From M3007 sp031398055 (GTDB lineage: Bacteria; Bacteroidota; Bacteroidia; Chitinophagales; Saprospiraceae), in the NCBI GenBank assembly GCA_031398055.1, contig JANNMS010000119.1, positions 53,681 to 117,680 of the forward strand: 64,000 nucleotides of DNA, read 5' to 3'. The first letter of the stretch is position 1. Every line of letters starts with the position of its first letter. Positions 16,847 to 25,851 of the stretch are shown piece after piece. A model generated the notes under the pieces. That model had not been told where the DNA came from. It made no database searches and was given only the letters and a program-made list of their open reading frames with translations. Both the position numbers and the translations under genes were made by a program.

Positions 16847-17902
16847 TTATTCGGCAGTGATTCTTTGATGAATCGCTTCGGCATAACCATTTGATCTCCA
16901 ATGGTTTGACAACTCAACAGAAGTCGGAAACCATGCTTCGTTTTTTGCCGCGTATTCTATTAAATCGTTGTAAAGTTGTGCCGGTTCGCCTTCTGTATAA
17001 TTGTTGTGCCACAAAATACTGACCACGCCATTTATTGATTTAACTTCATCAATAATATTGAAAATAACTGTTCTTGCTTTTTTCCAATCCATCCGCATAT
17101 AATTCGCAAAACTGGCATCCATAATGTGCAAAGGCAACTCTAAAATGGGTATTTTTTCACCAGAATTTGGATTAATCGGATAGAAAGGATAACACATTCC
17201 ATTGCGAAAACCTGTACAATCTGCATACCCAAAAGTCGTATCGTAATCAAAATTAGCGGATGCCAAATGTTGCCAAGTTTGTGGGGTGATGAACCTTAAA
17301 TAATGATTGCGGTAACCTGAAAATTCTATTCCAGTGTTATCTTTCAAATGCTTTTTTTCTTGTAAAATCTTATCCAAACTGCAAAAAGCCTCGTGTCCAC
17401 CGTGCAATCCAATTTCACAATTGCTATCCAAAACTAATTTAAAAAGGTCTTGAATTTCGGATAAATGATAATTGAAATCGCGTTCACCGGGTTTTAAAGA
17501 AAGAAAATAAAAGGTTGATTTGGCATTGAATTTTTGCTCAATTTCCAGTAGTCTTTCTAATTTCCAGATTGGATTTCTTTGCGATTTAAAAAGAGATTTG
17601 AAATAATAACTTGACTTTGTGGCTCTGCCTTTCAATAAAAAATATAAGCCGTACAGTAAATTTTGCTTTTTATCATTACGATTGTACAACAAATCAACAT
17701 CGTGGGATAGACAAACTGCGAATTTTTTACCATTTGGATATGCTGGGCGAAAACCATTTTCAAATAACCATTTTGATAAAACAGGTTTAAAAACATCAGA
17801 GTGATAAGAAAGATAGCGAGGAAACCTACCAAAATCGTCTCGATGACTGATTTCAACTTCCTGTTTTGCAGTAAAAATGGCTAACCTTTCTTCGCGTGTC
17901 AT
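16847..17902 (-). CDS. NodB-like polysaccharide deacetylase
   Basis: 351 residues from the chosen start at 17900-17902, which gives the common ATGA overlap with the upstream GT4 gene; an ATG 18 bases farther upstream (17920) is also possible. The metal-binding FAVCLSHDVD is at about 61-70, and GLHGGHEAF at about 165-173 takes the place of the usual H-S/T-x-x-x-H, while VSILWHNNY near the end gives a further His. These are the landmarks of the CE4/NodB barrel, which removes N- or O-acetyl groups from sugars. There is no signal peptide, so it may act on a lipid-linked unit in the cytoplasm or on another substrate. The gene begins at the end of the SGNH-like gene without a gap. Confidence 0.82.
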   Translation of the reverse strand: MTREERLAIFTAKQEVEISHRDDFGRFPRYLSYHSDVFKPVLSKWLFENGFRPAYPNGKKFAVCLSHDVDLLYNRNDKKQNLLYGLYFLLKGRATKSSYYFKSLFKSQRNPIWKLERLLEIEQKFNAKSTFYFLSLKPGERDFNYHLSEIQDLFKLVLDSNCEIGLHGGHEAFCSLDKILQEKKHLKDNTGIEFSGYRNHYLRFITPQTWQHLASANFDYDTTFGYADCTGFRNGMCYPFYPINPNSGEKIPILELPLHIMDASFANYMRMDWKKARTVIFNIIDEVKSINGVVSILWHNNYTEGEPAQLYNDLIEYAAKNEAWFPTSVELSNHWRSNGYAEAIHQRITAE

Positions 17903-19179
17903 ACTATTTTCGATAACCAATTGGCAAAACCACTGTAATTTTTCTGAGCGTCATATTTATTTTGCCAATTTTCAAAGGACTTTTTAGATTTTTCTATCCT
18001 ATAATTATCATTTAAAAAAGGCGCAATTGCTGCAACAACTTCTTGTTCAGAACTATCGGCGTGCAACAAACATCCATTATCATTATTTACAATTTCCCGC
18101 ACCCCGCCAACGTCAGTCGCCAAAATCGGAATCCCCACACTTTGCGCTTCCATCATCGAAACCGGAAGCCCTTCCGAACTGCTCAAATTTAAAAAAAGAT
18201 GCACGGAATTGCTGCGGAGATATTTCAAAACTTCTGTATTTGGGATTTCGCCAGTCAATTCAGTTTCTATGTTTTTGGGGAAGTTCTGTATAATTTTCCT
18301 TGTTTTAGTCTCCAGATCGGCCTCGCCGCCGCCGACATGAACCCATCGAAATATTTTTTGGGGATGTTCGTCAGCCAATTTTTTCAAAGCCAAAGCGATA
18401 AATTCTACTCTTTTTACCGGGCGAAAACGGGCAATTGAAAGCACAAAAAACGGCTGAGAATTGGTTGGTGTGGATGCTGAATCGGATAAAGACATCGAGC
18501 CGAGCCGCATTAAATTGACTTTTTCAGGTGCGGTCAAAAATCGATTTTTTAAATAATCACCGCCATCTTCGGAGATTGGGCAGAGGGCGGTCAAGTGTTT
18601 CACCGCAAATCTTCTAAATGGTAAATAGCCCGTTTTTCTGGCAAATTCGTATAAATCAAAGCGGTGGGCACGGGCGATTGCTTTAAATTGATAACCTTTT
18701 TTCTTAAATAATGATAAGGCGATGGTATCTGCAGTAAACCAATAAGAATAGAAAATTCCGCTTGTTTTTAATTGAGGATTTATAAAAAAAAACTGCTCGA
18801 AACGGAGATGGTTTTTGATTACGTTGCGGCCAATTGAAAAGCAAATCTTAATGTTCCTTATCTTTTTCGAAGATTCAGATTTTGTAAAAATCCAATAGAT
18901 TTCTTTCCAGAAAAATCCACTTGTCAATAATGAAAATGTCTTTTTAAAATTAAAAAGCCGCTTGTTTTCACCAGCCGGTCGGCTGTTTAAAATGTCTAAA
19001 ATCAATACGTTTTCTGGAAAAGGACGGATGTTTTTGGGTTTTGTGCGGGGCAAAATGAAGATTTTAGTAAATTCATTGGCCAAAAATGTTATCTCTGTTT
19101 CCAAAAACGGCTCTTTCGAACCATACGGAAAACTGGCGGTGATGATGACCAATGTCTTTTCATCTGAATTCACAATCAA
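17899..19179 (-). CDS. Glycosyltransferase family 4
   Basis: 426 residues. The C-terminal Rossmann domain holds FVLSIARFRPVKRVEF and the donor-binding SSSEGLPVSMMEAQSVGIPILATDVGG, the E-x7-E layout of GT4 retaining transferases. The N-terminal domain has SFPYGSKEPFLETEI, similar to capsule and colanic-type transferases, and a strand with FYSYWFTADTIALSLF. It should add a sugar to a lipid-linked unit. The sugar and linkage cannot be told. It overlaps the class I methyltransferase gene by four bases and the deacetylase by four (or 22) bases, so the three are coupled. Confidence 0.9.
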   Translation of the reverse strand: MIVNSDEKTLVIITASFPYGSKEPFLETEITFLANEFTKIFILPRTKPKNIRPFPENVLILDILNSRPAGENKRLFNFKKTFSLLTSGFFWKEIYWIFTKSESSKKIRNIKICFSIGRNVIKNHLRFEQFFFINPQLKTSGIFYSYWFTADTIALSLFKKKGYQFKAIARAHRFDLYEFARKTGYLPFRRFAVKHLTALCPISEDGGDYLKNRFLTAPEKVNLMRLGSMSLSDSASTPTNSQPFFVLSIARFRPVKRVEFIALALKKLADEHPQKIFRWVHVGGGEADLETKTRKIIQNFPKNIETELTGEIPNTEVLKYLRSNSVHLFLNLSSSEGLPVSMMEAQSVGIPILATDVGGVREIVNNDNGCLLHADSSEQEVVAAIAPFLNDNYRIEKSKKSFENWQNKYDAQKNYSGFANWLSKIV

Positions 19180-19886
19180 CCAGAGACTTTTTTAAACAGT
19201 TGTTTGACTTTTCGCCCTACTTTTTCTGTAAAAGAATAAGGTTTTTCATGGTAAGTCAAATCAGCGCGAACACATTTTAATACAATCGCTTGATAGTCGC
19301 AGTTCTCTTTCCAGATAGAATATGTCTCCAAAAAGTGGATATAAAATCCATTGGGATAAGTGTTCGCAGTCAACAAATTTGTATAAATTGGTTGGTCAAT
19401 CACCTGCAAGGTCTCTGGCCGAGTTTGATGACACCACTGTAAAAAATAAGGATTTGGGATATGAATCAATACAAAACCTGTTGGTTTTAATACAGAACGT
19501 ATTTTTTTAAACAACTCAAAATGTTGCTCAATCGGAATGTGTTCAATAACATCCGGCAAAACAACTACATCAAATTTTCCTTGTAAATTGTATTGAATAA
19601 CATCAGCCGCAATCCACTCAATGTTTTTATGATTAGATAGACTTGTTTTGCCAATTTCAATACTTTTCGGACTTATATCATTGGCCACAATCCTTGAAGT
19701 TGGATTGAGATATTCTGCCAAAAGTTTGGTTTGAGTTCCGATTCCACAACCAATTTCCAGCACGTCATCTGTCTTTTTCAAACCAAATTTTTCCAACCAG
19801 TTTTGAATACTCAAATGTCGGTTGTTTATCCCTATTTTTTGTTGACGAACGGTATAATCGTCATAATAATCAGCGACTTTACTCAT
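19176..19886 (-). CDS. Class I SAM-dependent methyltransferase
   Basis: 236 residues. The SAM-binding motif VLEIGCGIGTQTKLLAEYL is at about 42-60, followed by VANDISPKSIEIGK and FDVVVLPDVIEHIP, the standard motifs I to III of class I methyltransferases. The C-terminus ends in basic residues (KVGRKVKQLFKKV), perhaps for membrane contact. The substrate may be a sugar of the lipid-linked repeat unit. It sits between an aminotransferase (12-base gap) and a GT4 (four-base overlap). Confidence 0.87.
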   Translation of the reverse strand: MSKVADYYDDYTVRQQKIGINNRHLSIQNWLEKFGLKKTDDVLEIGCGIGTQTKLLAEYLNPTSRIVANDISPKSIEIGKTSLSNHKNIEWIAADVIQYNLQGKFDVVVLPDVIEHIPIEQHFELFKKIRSVLKPTGFVLIHIPNPYFLQWCHQTRPETLQVIDQPIYTNLLTANTYPNGFYIHFLETYSIWKENCDYQAIVLKCVRADLTYHEKPYSFTEKVGRKVKQLFKKVSG

Positions 19887-19898
19887 TGCTATTTCGTT

Positions 19899-21023
19899 TT
19901 AAATAGATACAGGATGGATATAATTTGTATAAAATGACTTGATTGAATCGCGCACATAATTCATTTCCTCTTCCCTAATTTCTGGGAAAATCGGGATAGA
20001 GATTATCTCTTGTTGATGTTTATATGCTGTGGGGAAGTCTTTTGCAGTCTTTCCAAGATATTGATAACAAGGTAAGAGAGGTAAAATAACTGGGTATTGC
20101 CTGAAATTTTCTACCCCGTTTTCTGCCAAGTGTTTTGTCAATTCATCACGCTTTTTTGCTCGCAAAACATACAAATGGTAACTGTGCTTGGTGTTTTGGC
20201 GTACTTTTGGAAGTTTAATTTCTTCTATCTCGCTTAAAATTTCATTGTAATAATCAGCGTGTTGGCGGCGTAATTCTGTCCACTTTAAAATGTGTTTCAA
20301 TTTTACAGACAAAATAGCGGCCTGCAATCCATCTAGACGGCTGTTTATGCCTTCTATTTCGTGTTGATGTTTGACCAACGAACCATGATTTGCATACATC
20401 CGCATCTTTTGGGCGAGTTCAAAATTGGAAGTTATCGCGCATCCTGCATCTCCATAAGCCCCTAAATTTTTACCGGGATAAAAACTAAAAGTGCCAACAT
20501 CGCCCATTGTGCCACAATATTGGCCGTTGTATTCTGAAAATTGGGCTTGTGCTGTATCTTCGATAAGAAAAAGATTGTATTTTTTACAAAGTGCTTTAAT
20601 CTTATCCATATCCACAACATGGCCTTGTAAATGCACTGGAATTATAGCCTTTGTGCGTTCAGTGATATGTTGTTCAATTTCATCTGCATCAATAGAAAAA
20701 TATTTATCCACATCAACAAAAACAGGTTTTGCACCGGCTTGGGTAATGGTTTCAGAAGAAGAAATCCAACTGTTTGACGCTGTAATTACTTCATCACCTT
20801 GCCCAATTCCCATCATTTTAAGCGCGATATAAATTGCATCCGTTCCATTTGCCAAACTGATACAATAAGGTGCTTTATTCAATGTTTCAAATTCGCGCTC
20901 AAAATCATTGACATATTTACCCCGGATAAAAGCCGTATCGCGGATAACGTTTGCGATTGCTTCATCCATTTCCGGTTTTATCGATAGATATTGTCTGTGC
21001 AGGTCAACAAAAAGTACTTTCAT
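19899..21023 (-). CDS. DegT/DnrJ/EryC1-type sugar aminotransferase
   Basis: 374 residues. The PLP-binding Lys185 is in FSFYPGKNLGAYGDAG, with ANGTDAIYIALKMMG (58-72) for the phosphate-binding loop and EDTAQAQFSEY (165-175 region) for the Asp that pairs with the ring nitrogen. These fold-type I enzymes aminate a keto-sugar nucleotide at C3 or C4. It is followed upstream by an acyltransferase of the left-handed beta-helix type and a Gfo/Idh/MocA dehydrogenase with gaps of a few bases. That trio (oxidise C3, aminate, acylate) is the order known from WbpB/WbpE/WbpD and WlbA/WlbC/WlbB, or from FdtB/FdtC pathways. The second aminotransferase, at 38730, looks closer to WbpE. Confidence 0.92.
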   Translation of the reverse strand: MKVLFVDLHRQYLSIKPEMDEAIANVIRDTAFIRGKYVNDFEREFETLNKAPYCISLANGTDAIYIALKMMGIGQGDEVITASNSWISSSETITQAGAKPVFVDVDKYFSIDADEIEQHITERTKAIIPVHLQGHVVDMDKIKALCKKYNLFLIEDTAQAQFSEYNGQYCGTMGDVGTFSFYPGKNLGAYGDAGCAITSNFELAQKMRMYANHGSLVKHQHEIEGINSRLDGLQAAILSVKLKHILKWTELRRQHADYYNEILSEIEEIKLPKVRQNTKHSYHLYVLRAKKRDELTKHLAENGVENFRQYPVILPLLPCYQYLGKTAKDFPTAYKHQQEIISIPIFPEIREEEMNYVRDSIKSFYTNYIHPVSI

Positions 21024-21026
21024 TTT

Positions 21027-21488
21027 CTATTGATTTTTAATTTTTTTTGCAGGATTTCCAACATAAAAACCCGGTTCGGTTATATCTTTTGTTACGACTG
21101 CGCCCGCTCCTACTACCACATTATCGCAAATATTTACAGGCAAAATTGTTGCGTTTGTACCTATTGAAACTTGGTTCCCAATTTTGGTAGATTCCCAAAG
21201 CGTCTTATTGCCTTTTGCAGGGCCGCCAATTGTAAATTTATCATTGATAAACATTGCACCGTGCGATATAAAACAGTCATTTCCAATTGAAACCAACTCG
21301 CAAATAAAGGCGTGGGATTGAATTTTACAGTTATTTCCAATGACGACATCTTTTTGGATTTCAACAAAAGGGCCGATAAAACAATTATCGCCGATTTTAC
21401 AGCCATATAAATTTGTGGGTTCAACGAGGGTTACGTTTTCCCCAAATTCTACGTTGATTATCCCTGTTTTTAAAATTCGTGGGTTCAT
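21027..21488 (-). CDS. Left-handed beta-helix sugar N-acyltransferase
   Basis: 153 residues built of hexapeptide repeats ([IVL]GxxxxI; for example KIGDNCFIGPFVEI, VIGNNCKIQSHAFI, SIGNDCFISHGAMF, VVVGAGAVVTKDI). A bulge with FINDKFTIGGPAKGNKTLW matches the loop seen in WbpD/FdtC-type enzymes, and the end VGNPAKKIKN is typical of the family. It likely uses acetyl-CoA to acylate the amino group set by the adjacent aminotransferase. The four-base overlap with the Gfo/Idh/MocA gene and three-base gap to the aminotransferase support a single pathway. The acyl group could also be formyl or another, and is not fixed by the sequence. Confidence 0.85.
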   Translation of the reverse strand: MNPRILKTGIINVEFGENVTLVEPTNLYGCKIGDNCFIGPFVEIQKDVVIGNNCKIQSHAFICELVSIGNDCFISHGAMFINDKFTIGGPAKGNKTLWESTKIGNQVSIGTNATILPVNICDNVVVGAGAVVTKDITEPGFYVGNPAKKIKNQ

Positions 21489-22492
21489 GATTTTCTGGCT
21501 GCGGAGTATATTTTATCAATGATTTCTATTGTTTTTAATCCTTCAAAACTATTCGTTGTTATCGTCGCACCGTTTGTCAATACATCAATAACATTGGCAT
21601 AAACCAAATCGTGATTTGACATTGAGCCCTGATATTGTCCGTATAAATTTGGTGGATTTCCCGGCGGTAAATTCTCGATTTTGTAACCCTCGATATTCTG
21701 ATACTCTAATTCATTTAAGTATTGGCCGCCTACTTTTACGGTACCTTTTTCACCAAAAATAGTCAAAGAACCTTCCATGTTTTTACCGTAACTATTTACG
21801 GTATAATTGATGGTCCCGAGTGCGCCGTTATAAAATTTAAGGGCAATTACACCAGTATCTTCAAATTCAATAACGCCTTCGTGGTCAAAATTTTCAGTCA
21901 TTGAGTAAACTTGTTTAACATCGCCAACTAACCAATATAACAAGTCAATAAAATGGCTGAATTGCGTATATAGCGTTCCACCGTCCATATCCAAAGTGCC
22001 TTTCCATGAATTTTCATAATACTGCGGATTGCGGTTCCAAAAACAATTCAATTGAACACTAAATATTTTACCCAAACGGCCTTCGTCCACAACTTTTTTA
22101 ACTGCCTCTATTGGTGGGTTAAAACGGTTTTGTTTAACCACAAACAACCTGCGATTGGCGCGTTCTGCGGCTTTTATCATTTCACCACAATCATAAACTT
22201 GAATAGCCATTGGTTTTTCAACCAAAACATGAAAGCCAGATTGCAATGCCTTAATCGTGTGTTCAGCGTGCAAACCATTTGGCGAACAAATTGAAATTAC
22301 ATCAATTTCCTTTTCATTTTTCAATAAATCATCAATAGAATGGTATGATTTACAGTCAAATTTTGCGGCCAAATTGTCTGCTTTTTCGGGAATATTATCG
22401 CAGACAGCGACGAGTTCGCCGAGTTTGGAAATTTGAATGGCGTGTCGTTCCGAAATTCTGCCGCAGCCGATCAATCCGAATTTAACTTTCAT
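21485..22492 (-). CDS. Gfo/Idh/MocA family sugar dehydrogenase (WbpB/WlbA type)
   Basis: 335 residues. The N-terminal Rossmann motif is FGLIGCGRISERHAIQI (5-21), the strand VISICSPNGLHAEHTIKAL leads to VLVEKPMAI (EKP motif), and KQNRFNPPI is the region that binds the substrate in WlbA-type enzymes. It would oxidise C3 of a UDP-N-acetylhexosaminuronic acid with NAD. In this locus a nucleotide-sugar 6-dehydrogenase (34457) could supply that acid. WbpB from Pseudomonas needs 2-oxoglutarate to recycle its NADH, while some WlbA enzymes do not. Which group this belongs to is not certain from the sequence. A tandem repeat lies in the gap upstream. Confidence 0.88.
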   Translation of the reverse strand: MKVKFGLIGCGRISERHAIQISKLGELVAVCDNIPEKADNLAAKFDCKSYHSIDDLLKNEKEIDVISICSPNGLHAEHTIKALQSGFHVLVEKPMAIQVYDCGEMIKAAERANRRLFVVKQNRFNPPIEAVKKVVDEGRLGKIFSVQLNCFWNRNPQYYENSWKGTLDMDGGTLYTQFSHFIDLLYWLVGDVKQVYSMTENFDHEGVIEFEDTGVIALKFYNGALGTINYTVNSYGKNMEGSLTIFGEKGTVKVGGQYLNELEYQNIEGYKIENLPPGNPPNLYGQYQGSMSNHDLVYANVIDVLTNGATITTNSFEGLKTIEIIDKIYSAARKS

Positions 22493-22535
22493 TTTAACAG
22501 AGATTAGTTTTAGAGATTATTTTTTAGTAATTTAG

Positions 22536-22569
22536 CAATCGTAAATCGTAAATCCAAAATCGTAAATTG
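22536..22569. repeat. Short intergenic repeat of TCGTAAA units
   Basis: In the 79-base gap upstream of the Gfo/Idh/MocA gene, the word TCGTAAA occurs three times in 34 bases (two adjacent, one after a short spacer), reading as ATTTACGA on the minus strand. It ends just before the stop codon of the methyltransferase gene at 22572. No hairpin of note is formed. Similar low-complexity runs occur at 35778 and 39864, always in the larger gaps of this locus. Confidence 0.6.
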
Positions 22570-22571
22570 AA

Positions 22572-23294
22572 TTATTTCTTTTTTATGTAGGCAACAGTAT
22601 CCATAAACTGATGAATACGAACGGGTAAATTATTCTTAGAAAAATAATCATGAATTGCCCGCGAGCAGCCATCCCAAGTGTAATAATCATCAATAATAAT
22701 AATGCCGCCGTCTGCAACTTTTGGATAGAGATTTACCAAACAATCCATAGTGGATTCGTACCAATCACCATCCAATCTCAATATTGCAATCGGCTCTTTC
22801 GACTCAAAATGGGGAAGCGTTTCGTTGAACCAACCCTTATTTATCTTAAAATTTTTAGCACCGGATAGTTTCATGGCTTGTGCTGCGTCTTCAACACTGG
22901 CTGCACAATTGTCATAAAAATTCTGTGCTTCGGAAGAAGATTGCCATTCAATTGCAGCCTCGCCGTCAATTTCTTTTGCCTCTGGTAATCCTTCATAACT
23001 ATCAAAAAGATAGTAATTCTTATTTACTTTATTTAATAAAGTGGCTATTCCGCCAATCATTCCACCTTTCCATGTGCCACATTCGACCACGCAACCGGGG
23101 ATATTTCTGAATTTTTCAACCAATTTTAGATTGCGCAAGTATTTGTATTCCTGACACATTGTAAAGGGTTTAAATTTTTCAAAAATCTCGAAAAGCAATG
23201 GCGAAAACTCGTTTTTTTTGGAGACCGCTTTATTCGTAACCCTTGCCCGAAATGCTGGGATGGCAAGCAGTTGTTTTTTTATGTTAGATAACAT
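22572..23294 (-). CDS. TylF/MycF-like O-methyltransferase
   Basis: 240 residues. The motif CVVECGTWKGGMIGGIATL (about 76-94) is the SAM loop of the TylF family. YLFDSYEGLPEA is its second strand, and ILRLDGDWYESTMDCLVNLY with IIIIDDYYTWDGC gives the acidic residues that bind the metal. Members methylate sugar hydroxyls, as MycF and TylF do on mycinose, or occur in surface polysaccharide loci. It overlaps the flippase gene by 11 bases. With the FkbM and class I enzymes, the locus has three different methyltransferases, so several hydroxyls of the repeat unit may be methylated. Confidence 0.87.
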   Translation of the reverse strand: MLSNIKKQLLAIPAFRARVTNKAVSKKNEFSPLLFEIFEKFKPFTMCQEYKYLRNLKLVEKFRNIPGCVVECGTWKGGMIGGIATLLNKVNKNYYLFDSYEGLPEAKEIDGEAAIEWQSSSEAQNFYDNCAASVEDAAQAMKLSGAKNFKINKGWFNETLPHFESKEPIAILRLDGDWYESTMDCLVNLYPKVADGGIIIIDDYYTWDGCSRAIHDYFSKNNLPVRIHQFMDTVAYIKKK

Positions 23295-24642
23295 TCTGTG
23301 GGTTTGTTATTTTAGATTTTCGTTTTGAGGCACTTTTGATTTTATCAAAAACTGCCACAAAATCGTTTTTTTGAATCAAAAACATATCCGAGATATTGCC
23401 TCTCGTTTCTTTCGATAAATGATAAAGAATAAATAAAGTGCTGATAGAATAAGAAATACAAGTGGCCAACGCAGCACCAAAATTTCCATGTCGTGGGATA
23501 AGAATTAAATCCAAAACGATAGTTGCAACCAACCCAATTATGGCAGAATAAACATTGATTTCTTTTCGTCCAGTACCGTTAAAATAACTGGCGTAAACAA
23601 TTGCCAAACTAAACGGAACAATACCGAACAACAAGATTTTTATAGAACCAGAAGACTCGATAAATGCTTTTCCATACAAAACGGCTACAACCGGTTCAAC
23701 AAAAAAGTAGGCCAAAACTGCCAACATCAAACAAAGAAAAACGCTCAGGCGTCCTGCACGAAACAGATTTGCAATTACTTTTTCAGAACCGGAAACCATA
23801 AAAGGAAGGAAAACAGCGGCAATGGATTGTGGTAAAATCCATATCATTTGCACCAAATTGGATGCCAAAGCATACAAACCGAGCGCGTGATTTCCATGGT
23901 AAAAATCAATGAACCAATAGTCAATTCTGTAATTGATAAACTGTGCGATGCTACCGATGTAGGCAATTTTTGCAAACGAACTGACACTTTTTACTTCTAT
24001 TTTCGATAAAAATTCAGGGGAAATAGGCCGCCAGAATTTTTTGAAAAAATTGAAAACTGTGAATAAGAAATTTTGGAAAATAATGCACAAATGGGCCAAA
24101 AAAACTGCTCCGACTGGGAGTTGCCACCATTTCCCGTTTCCAAAATACATGATGCTGTATAAAATCAGGGCAATTACGACTGAATTGGTTTGTATCCTAT
24201 TTAATAAAGGAAATTGTTTTTCGCCGCTAAAAATTGATTTTAAATTATTGATTACAAGCACCATAAATAAACACAAACACAAAATCACTTCATAAATAAG
24301 CGTTTTTCGGTTTTCATGGAGAAAAATACTCGCGTCGGTTATGCGGTTTATGTTGTGGATTACACCAAAAAATAAGCAAGAAACAATTGCTGCATAAAAT
24401 AAGAAGGAGATAAAAAGTCGGTTGGTGTCCAACTTTTTTTTCGCAACATAATAAGTTACTGCGGGAGCCATTCCGAGGCCAAAAACCAAAACTGAGATAT
24501 TTAAAGTGGCTAAAAAAATGGCGAATTCTCCTTTTCCACCCACGCCCAAAAGGCGAGCAGTGAAAATGGAAGTGCCTATCGAAATCACGATGCTCGAAAC
24601 GCGCGTGATAATGGTCGACGAAACGTGTCTTCCGATTGACAT
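23284..24642 (-). CDS. Polysaccharide flippase (Wzx type), first
   Basis: 452 residues with about 12 to 14 membrane helices and few charged residues in them. The N-terminal SSIVISIGTSIFTARLLGVGGKGEFAIFLA resembles the first helix of MOP-superfamily flippases (RLLGxxxxGxFA), and PLLNRIQ, YGKAFIESSGSIKILLFGIVPFSLA and FGAALATCISY fit the later helices. It would move a lipid-linked repeat unit to the periplasm. A second flippase lies at 27011 with little resemblance by eye. The start overlaps the TylF-like gene by 11 bases. Confidence 0.87.
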   Translation of the reverse strand: MSIGRHVSSTIITRVSSIVISIGTSIFTARLLGVGGKGEFAIFLATLNISVLVFGLGMAPAVTYYVAKKKLDTNRLFISFLFYAAIVSCLFFGVIHNINRITDASIFLHENRKTLIYEVILCLCLFMVLVINNLKSIFSGEKQFPLLNRIQTNSVVIALILYSIMYFGNGKWWQLPVGAVFLAHLCIIFQNFLFTVFNFFKKFWRPISPEFLSKIEVKSVSSFAKIAYIGSIAQFINYRIDYWFIDFYHGNHALGLYALASNLVQMIWILPQSIAAVFLPFMVSGSEKVIANLFRAGRLSVFLCLMLAVLAYFFVEPVVAVLYGKAFIESSGSIKILLFGIVPFSLAIVYASYFNGTGRKEINVYSAIIGLVATIVLDLILIPRHGNFGAALATCISYSISTLFILYHLSKETRGNISDMFLIQKNDFVAVFDKIKSASKRKSKITNPQNVI

Positions 24643-24646
24643 CTGG

Positions 24647-25846
24647 TTAGTTCAATTGTTTTTTGGCGAGTTCGACAATCGTTTTTCCGATAGCCAAAGA
24701 AGCAGTTGCAGCCGGCGATGGGGCATTTACTACGTTGATTACCCCTTTGTTTTCTAAAATCAGGAAGTCATCTATCAAATTCCCGGCTGGGTCACAAACT
24801 TGCGCACGGACTCCCGCGCCGCCCGGAATCAAATCGTTTTCAGTGATTTCTGGAATCAATTTTTGCAGGGATTTGGTAAATGCACTTTTAAAATAGGAGC
24901 GTTTCATTTCATCCAAACCGTCGCGCCAATACTTTCCCGCTACTTTTCTGAAACCTGAAAAAGCAAGTGTTTCAAATAATTCACCCAAATGAATTTGAGT
25001 TTTTTTATAACCCTCGCGGCGAAATGCTAGCACTGCATTTGGCCCAGCCTCAATCCCACCATCAATCATTCTTGTAAAATGAACGCCTAGAAAAGGGAAA
25101 TTAGGATTGGGAACAGGGTAGATAAGATTGTTTACGAGGTATTGTTTTTCGGGTTTTATTTCATAATATTCTCCACGAAAAGGCAATACTTTATCTTTAA
25201 AGTCTGGGACAGTCATTTTAGTAATCACATCTGACCACAAACCGCTGCAAGTAATTACCAAATTTGCTTGATAGGTTTCTGAATTGGTTGAAACGAAAAA
25301 CTCGTTGTTTTTTTCTGAAATGGATAGAACTTTTGAATTAAAAACAACTTTGCCGCCTGCTTTTTCAAATAATTCTTTATACTTTTCACTGACTTTCTTA
25401 TAATTGATAATCCCAGACTGTGGGACATAAACTGCTTCGATACATTCCAAATGTGGCTCAATTTCTTTTGCTTCTTGGCTACTTATTTTTTTTATCCCAG
25501 TTAAGCCGTTTTCTATTCCCCGTTTAAAAATATTATCGAGCAATACTTTTTCTTCTTTATTGATTGCGGCAATTAATTTTCCGCAGATGTCGTATTTGAT
25601 GTTGTTTTTTTGACTAAATTCTATCAGTTTTTCATAACCAGATTTGCAATTGATTGCTTTTTGACTGCCCGGTTTATAATAAATTCCAGAATGAATTACT
25701 CCACTATTATTGCCGGTTTGATGTTTTGCAACTTCATTTTCTTTTTCTAGGATAACAATTTTAATTTTAGGAAATCTCAATTGAAGCTGATACGCTGTTG
25801 ATAATCCCACAATTCCAGCACCAATTATTATAACCAGGTTCGCCAT
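24647..25846 (-). CDS. lhgO: L-2-hydroxyglutarate oxidase/dehydrogenase
   Basis: 399 residues. The FAD-binding IIIGAGIVGLSTAYQL is at 6-21, the LhgO-type EVAKHQTGNNSGVIHSGIYYKPGS follows at about 38-61, and the C-terminal part has AGPNAVLAFRREGYK and the flavin contact GGAGVRAQVCDP, all in the order of the LhgO (YgaF) family in the DAO superfamily. The enzyme oxidises L-2-hydroxyglutarate to 2-oxoglutarate and passes electrons to quinone. Inside a polysaccharide locus this is odd. A WbpB-type dehydrogenase that uses 2-oxoglutarate to regenerate NAD makes 2-hydroxyglutarate, so LhgO could recycle it. The gene is four bases from the first flippase and five from a GT4. Confidence 0.88.
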   Translation of the reverse strand: MANLVIIIGAGIVGLSTAYQLQLRFPKIKIVILEKENEVAKHQTGNNSGVIHSGIYYKPGSQKAINCKSGYEKLIEFSQKNNIKYDICGKLIAAINKEEKVLLDNIFKRGIENGLTGIKKISSQEAKEIEPHLECIEAVYVPQSGIINYKKVSEKYKELFEKAGGKVVFNSKVLSISEKNNEFFVSTNSETYQANLVITCSGLWSDVITKMTVPDFKDKVLPFRGEYYEIKPEKQYLVNNLIYPVPNPNFPFLGVHFTRMIDGGIEAGPNAVLAFRREGYKKTQIHLGELFETLAFSGFRKVAGKYWRDGLDEMKRSYFKSAFTKSLQKLIPEITENDLIPGGAGVRAQVCDPAGNLIDDFLILENKGVINVVNAPSPAATASLAIGKTIVELAKKQLN

Positions 25847-25851
25847 TTATT

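Noticed and set aside
22572..23294. Treating the TylF-like gene as a phage or antibiotic gene
   Set aside because: It overlaps the flippase gene and lies within the polysaccharide locus, so the local role is more likely.
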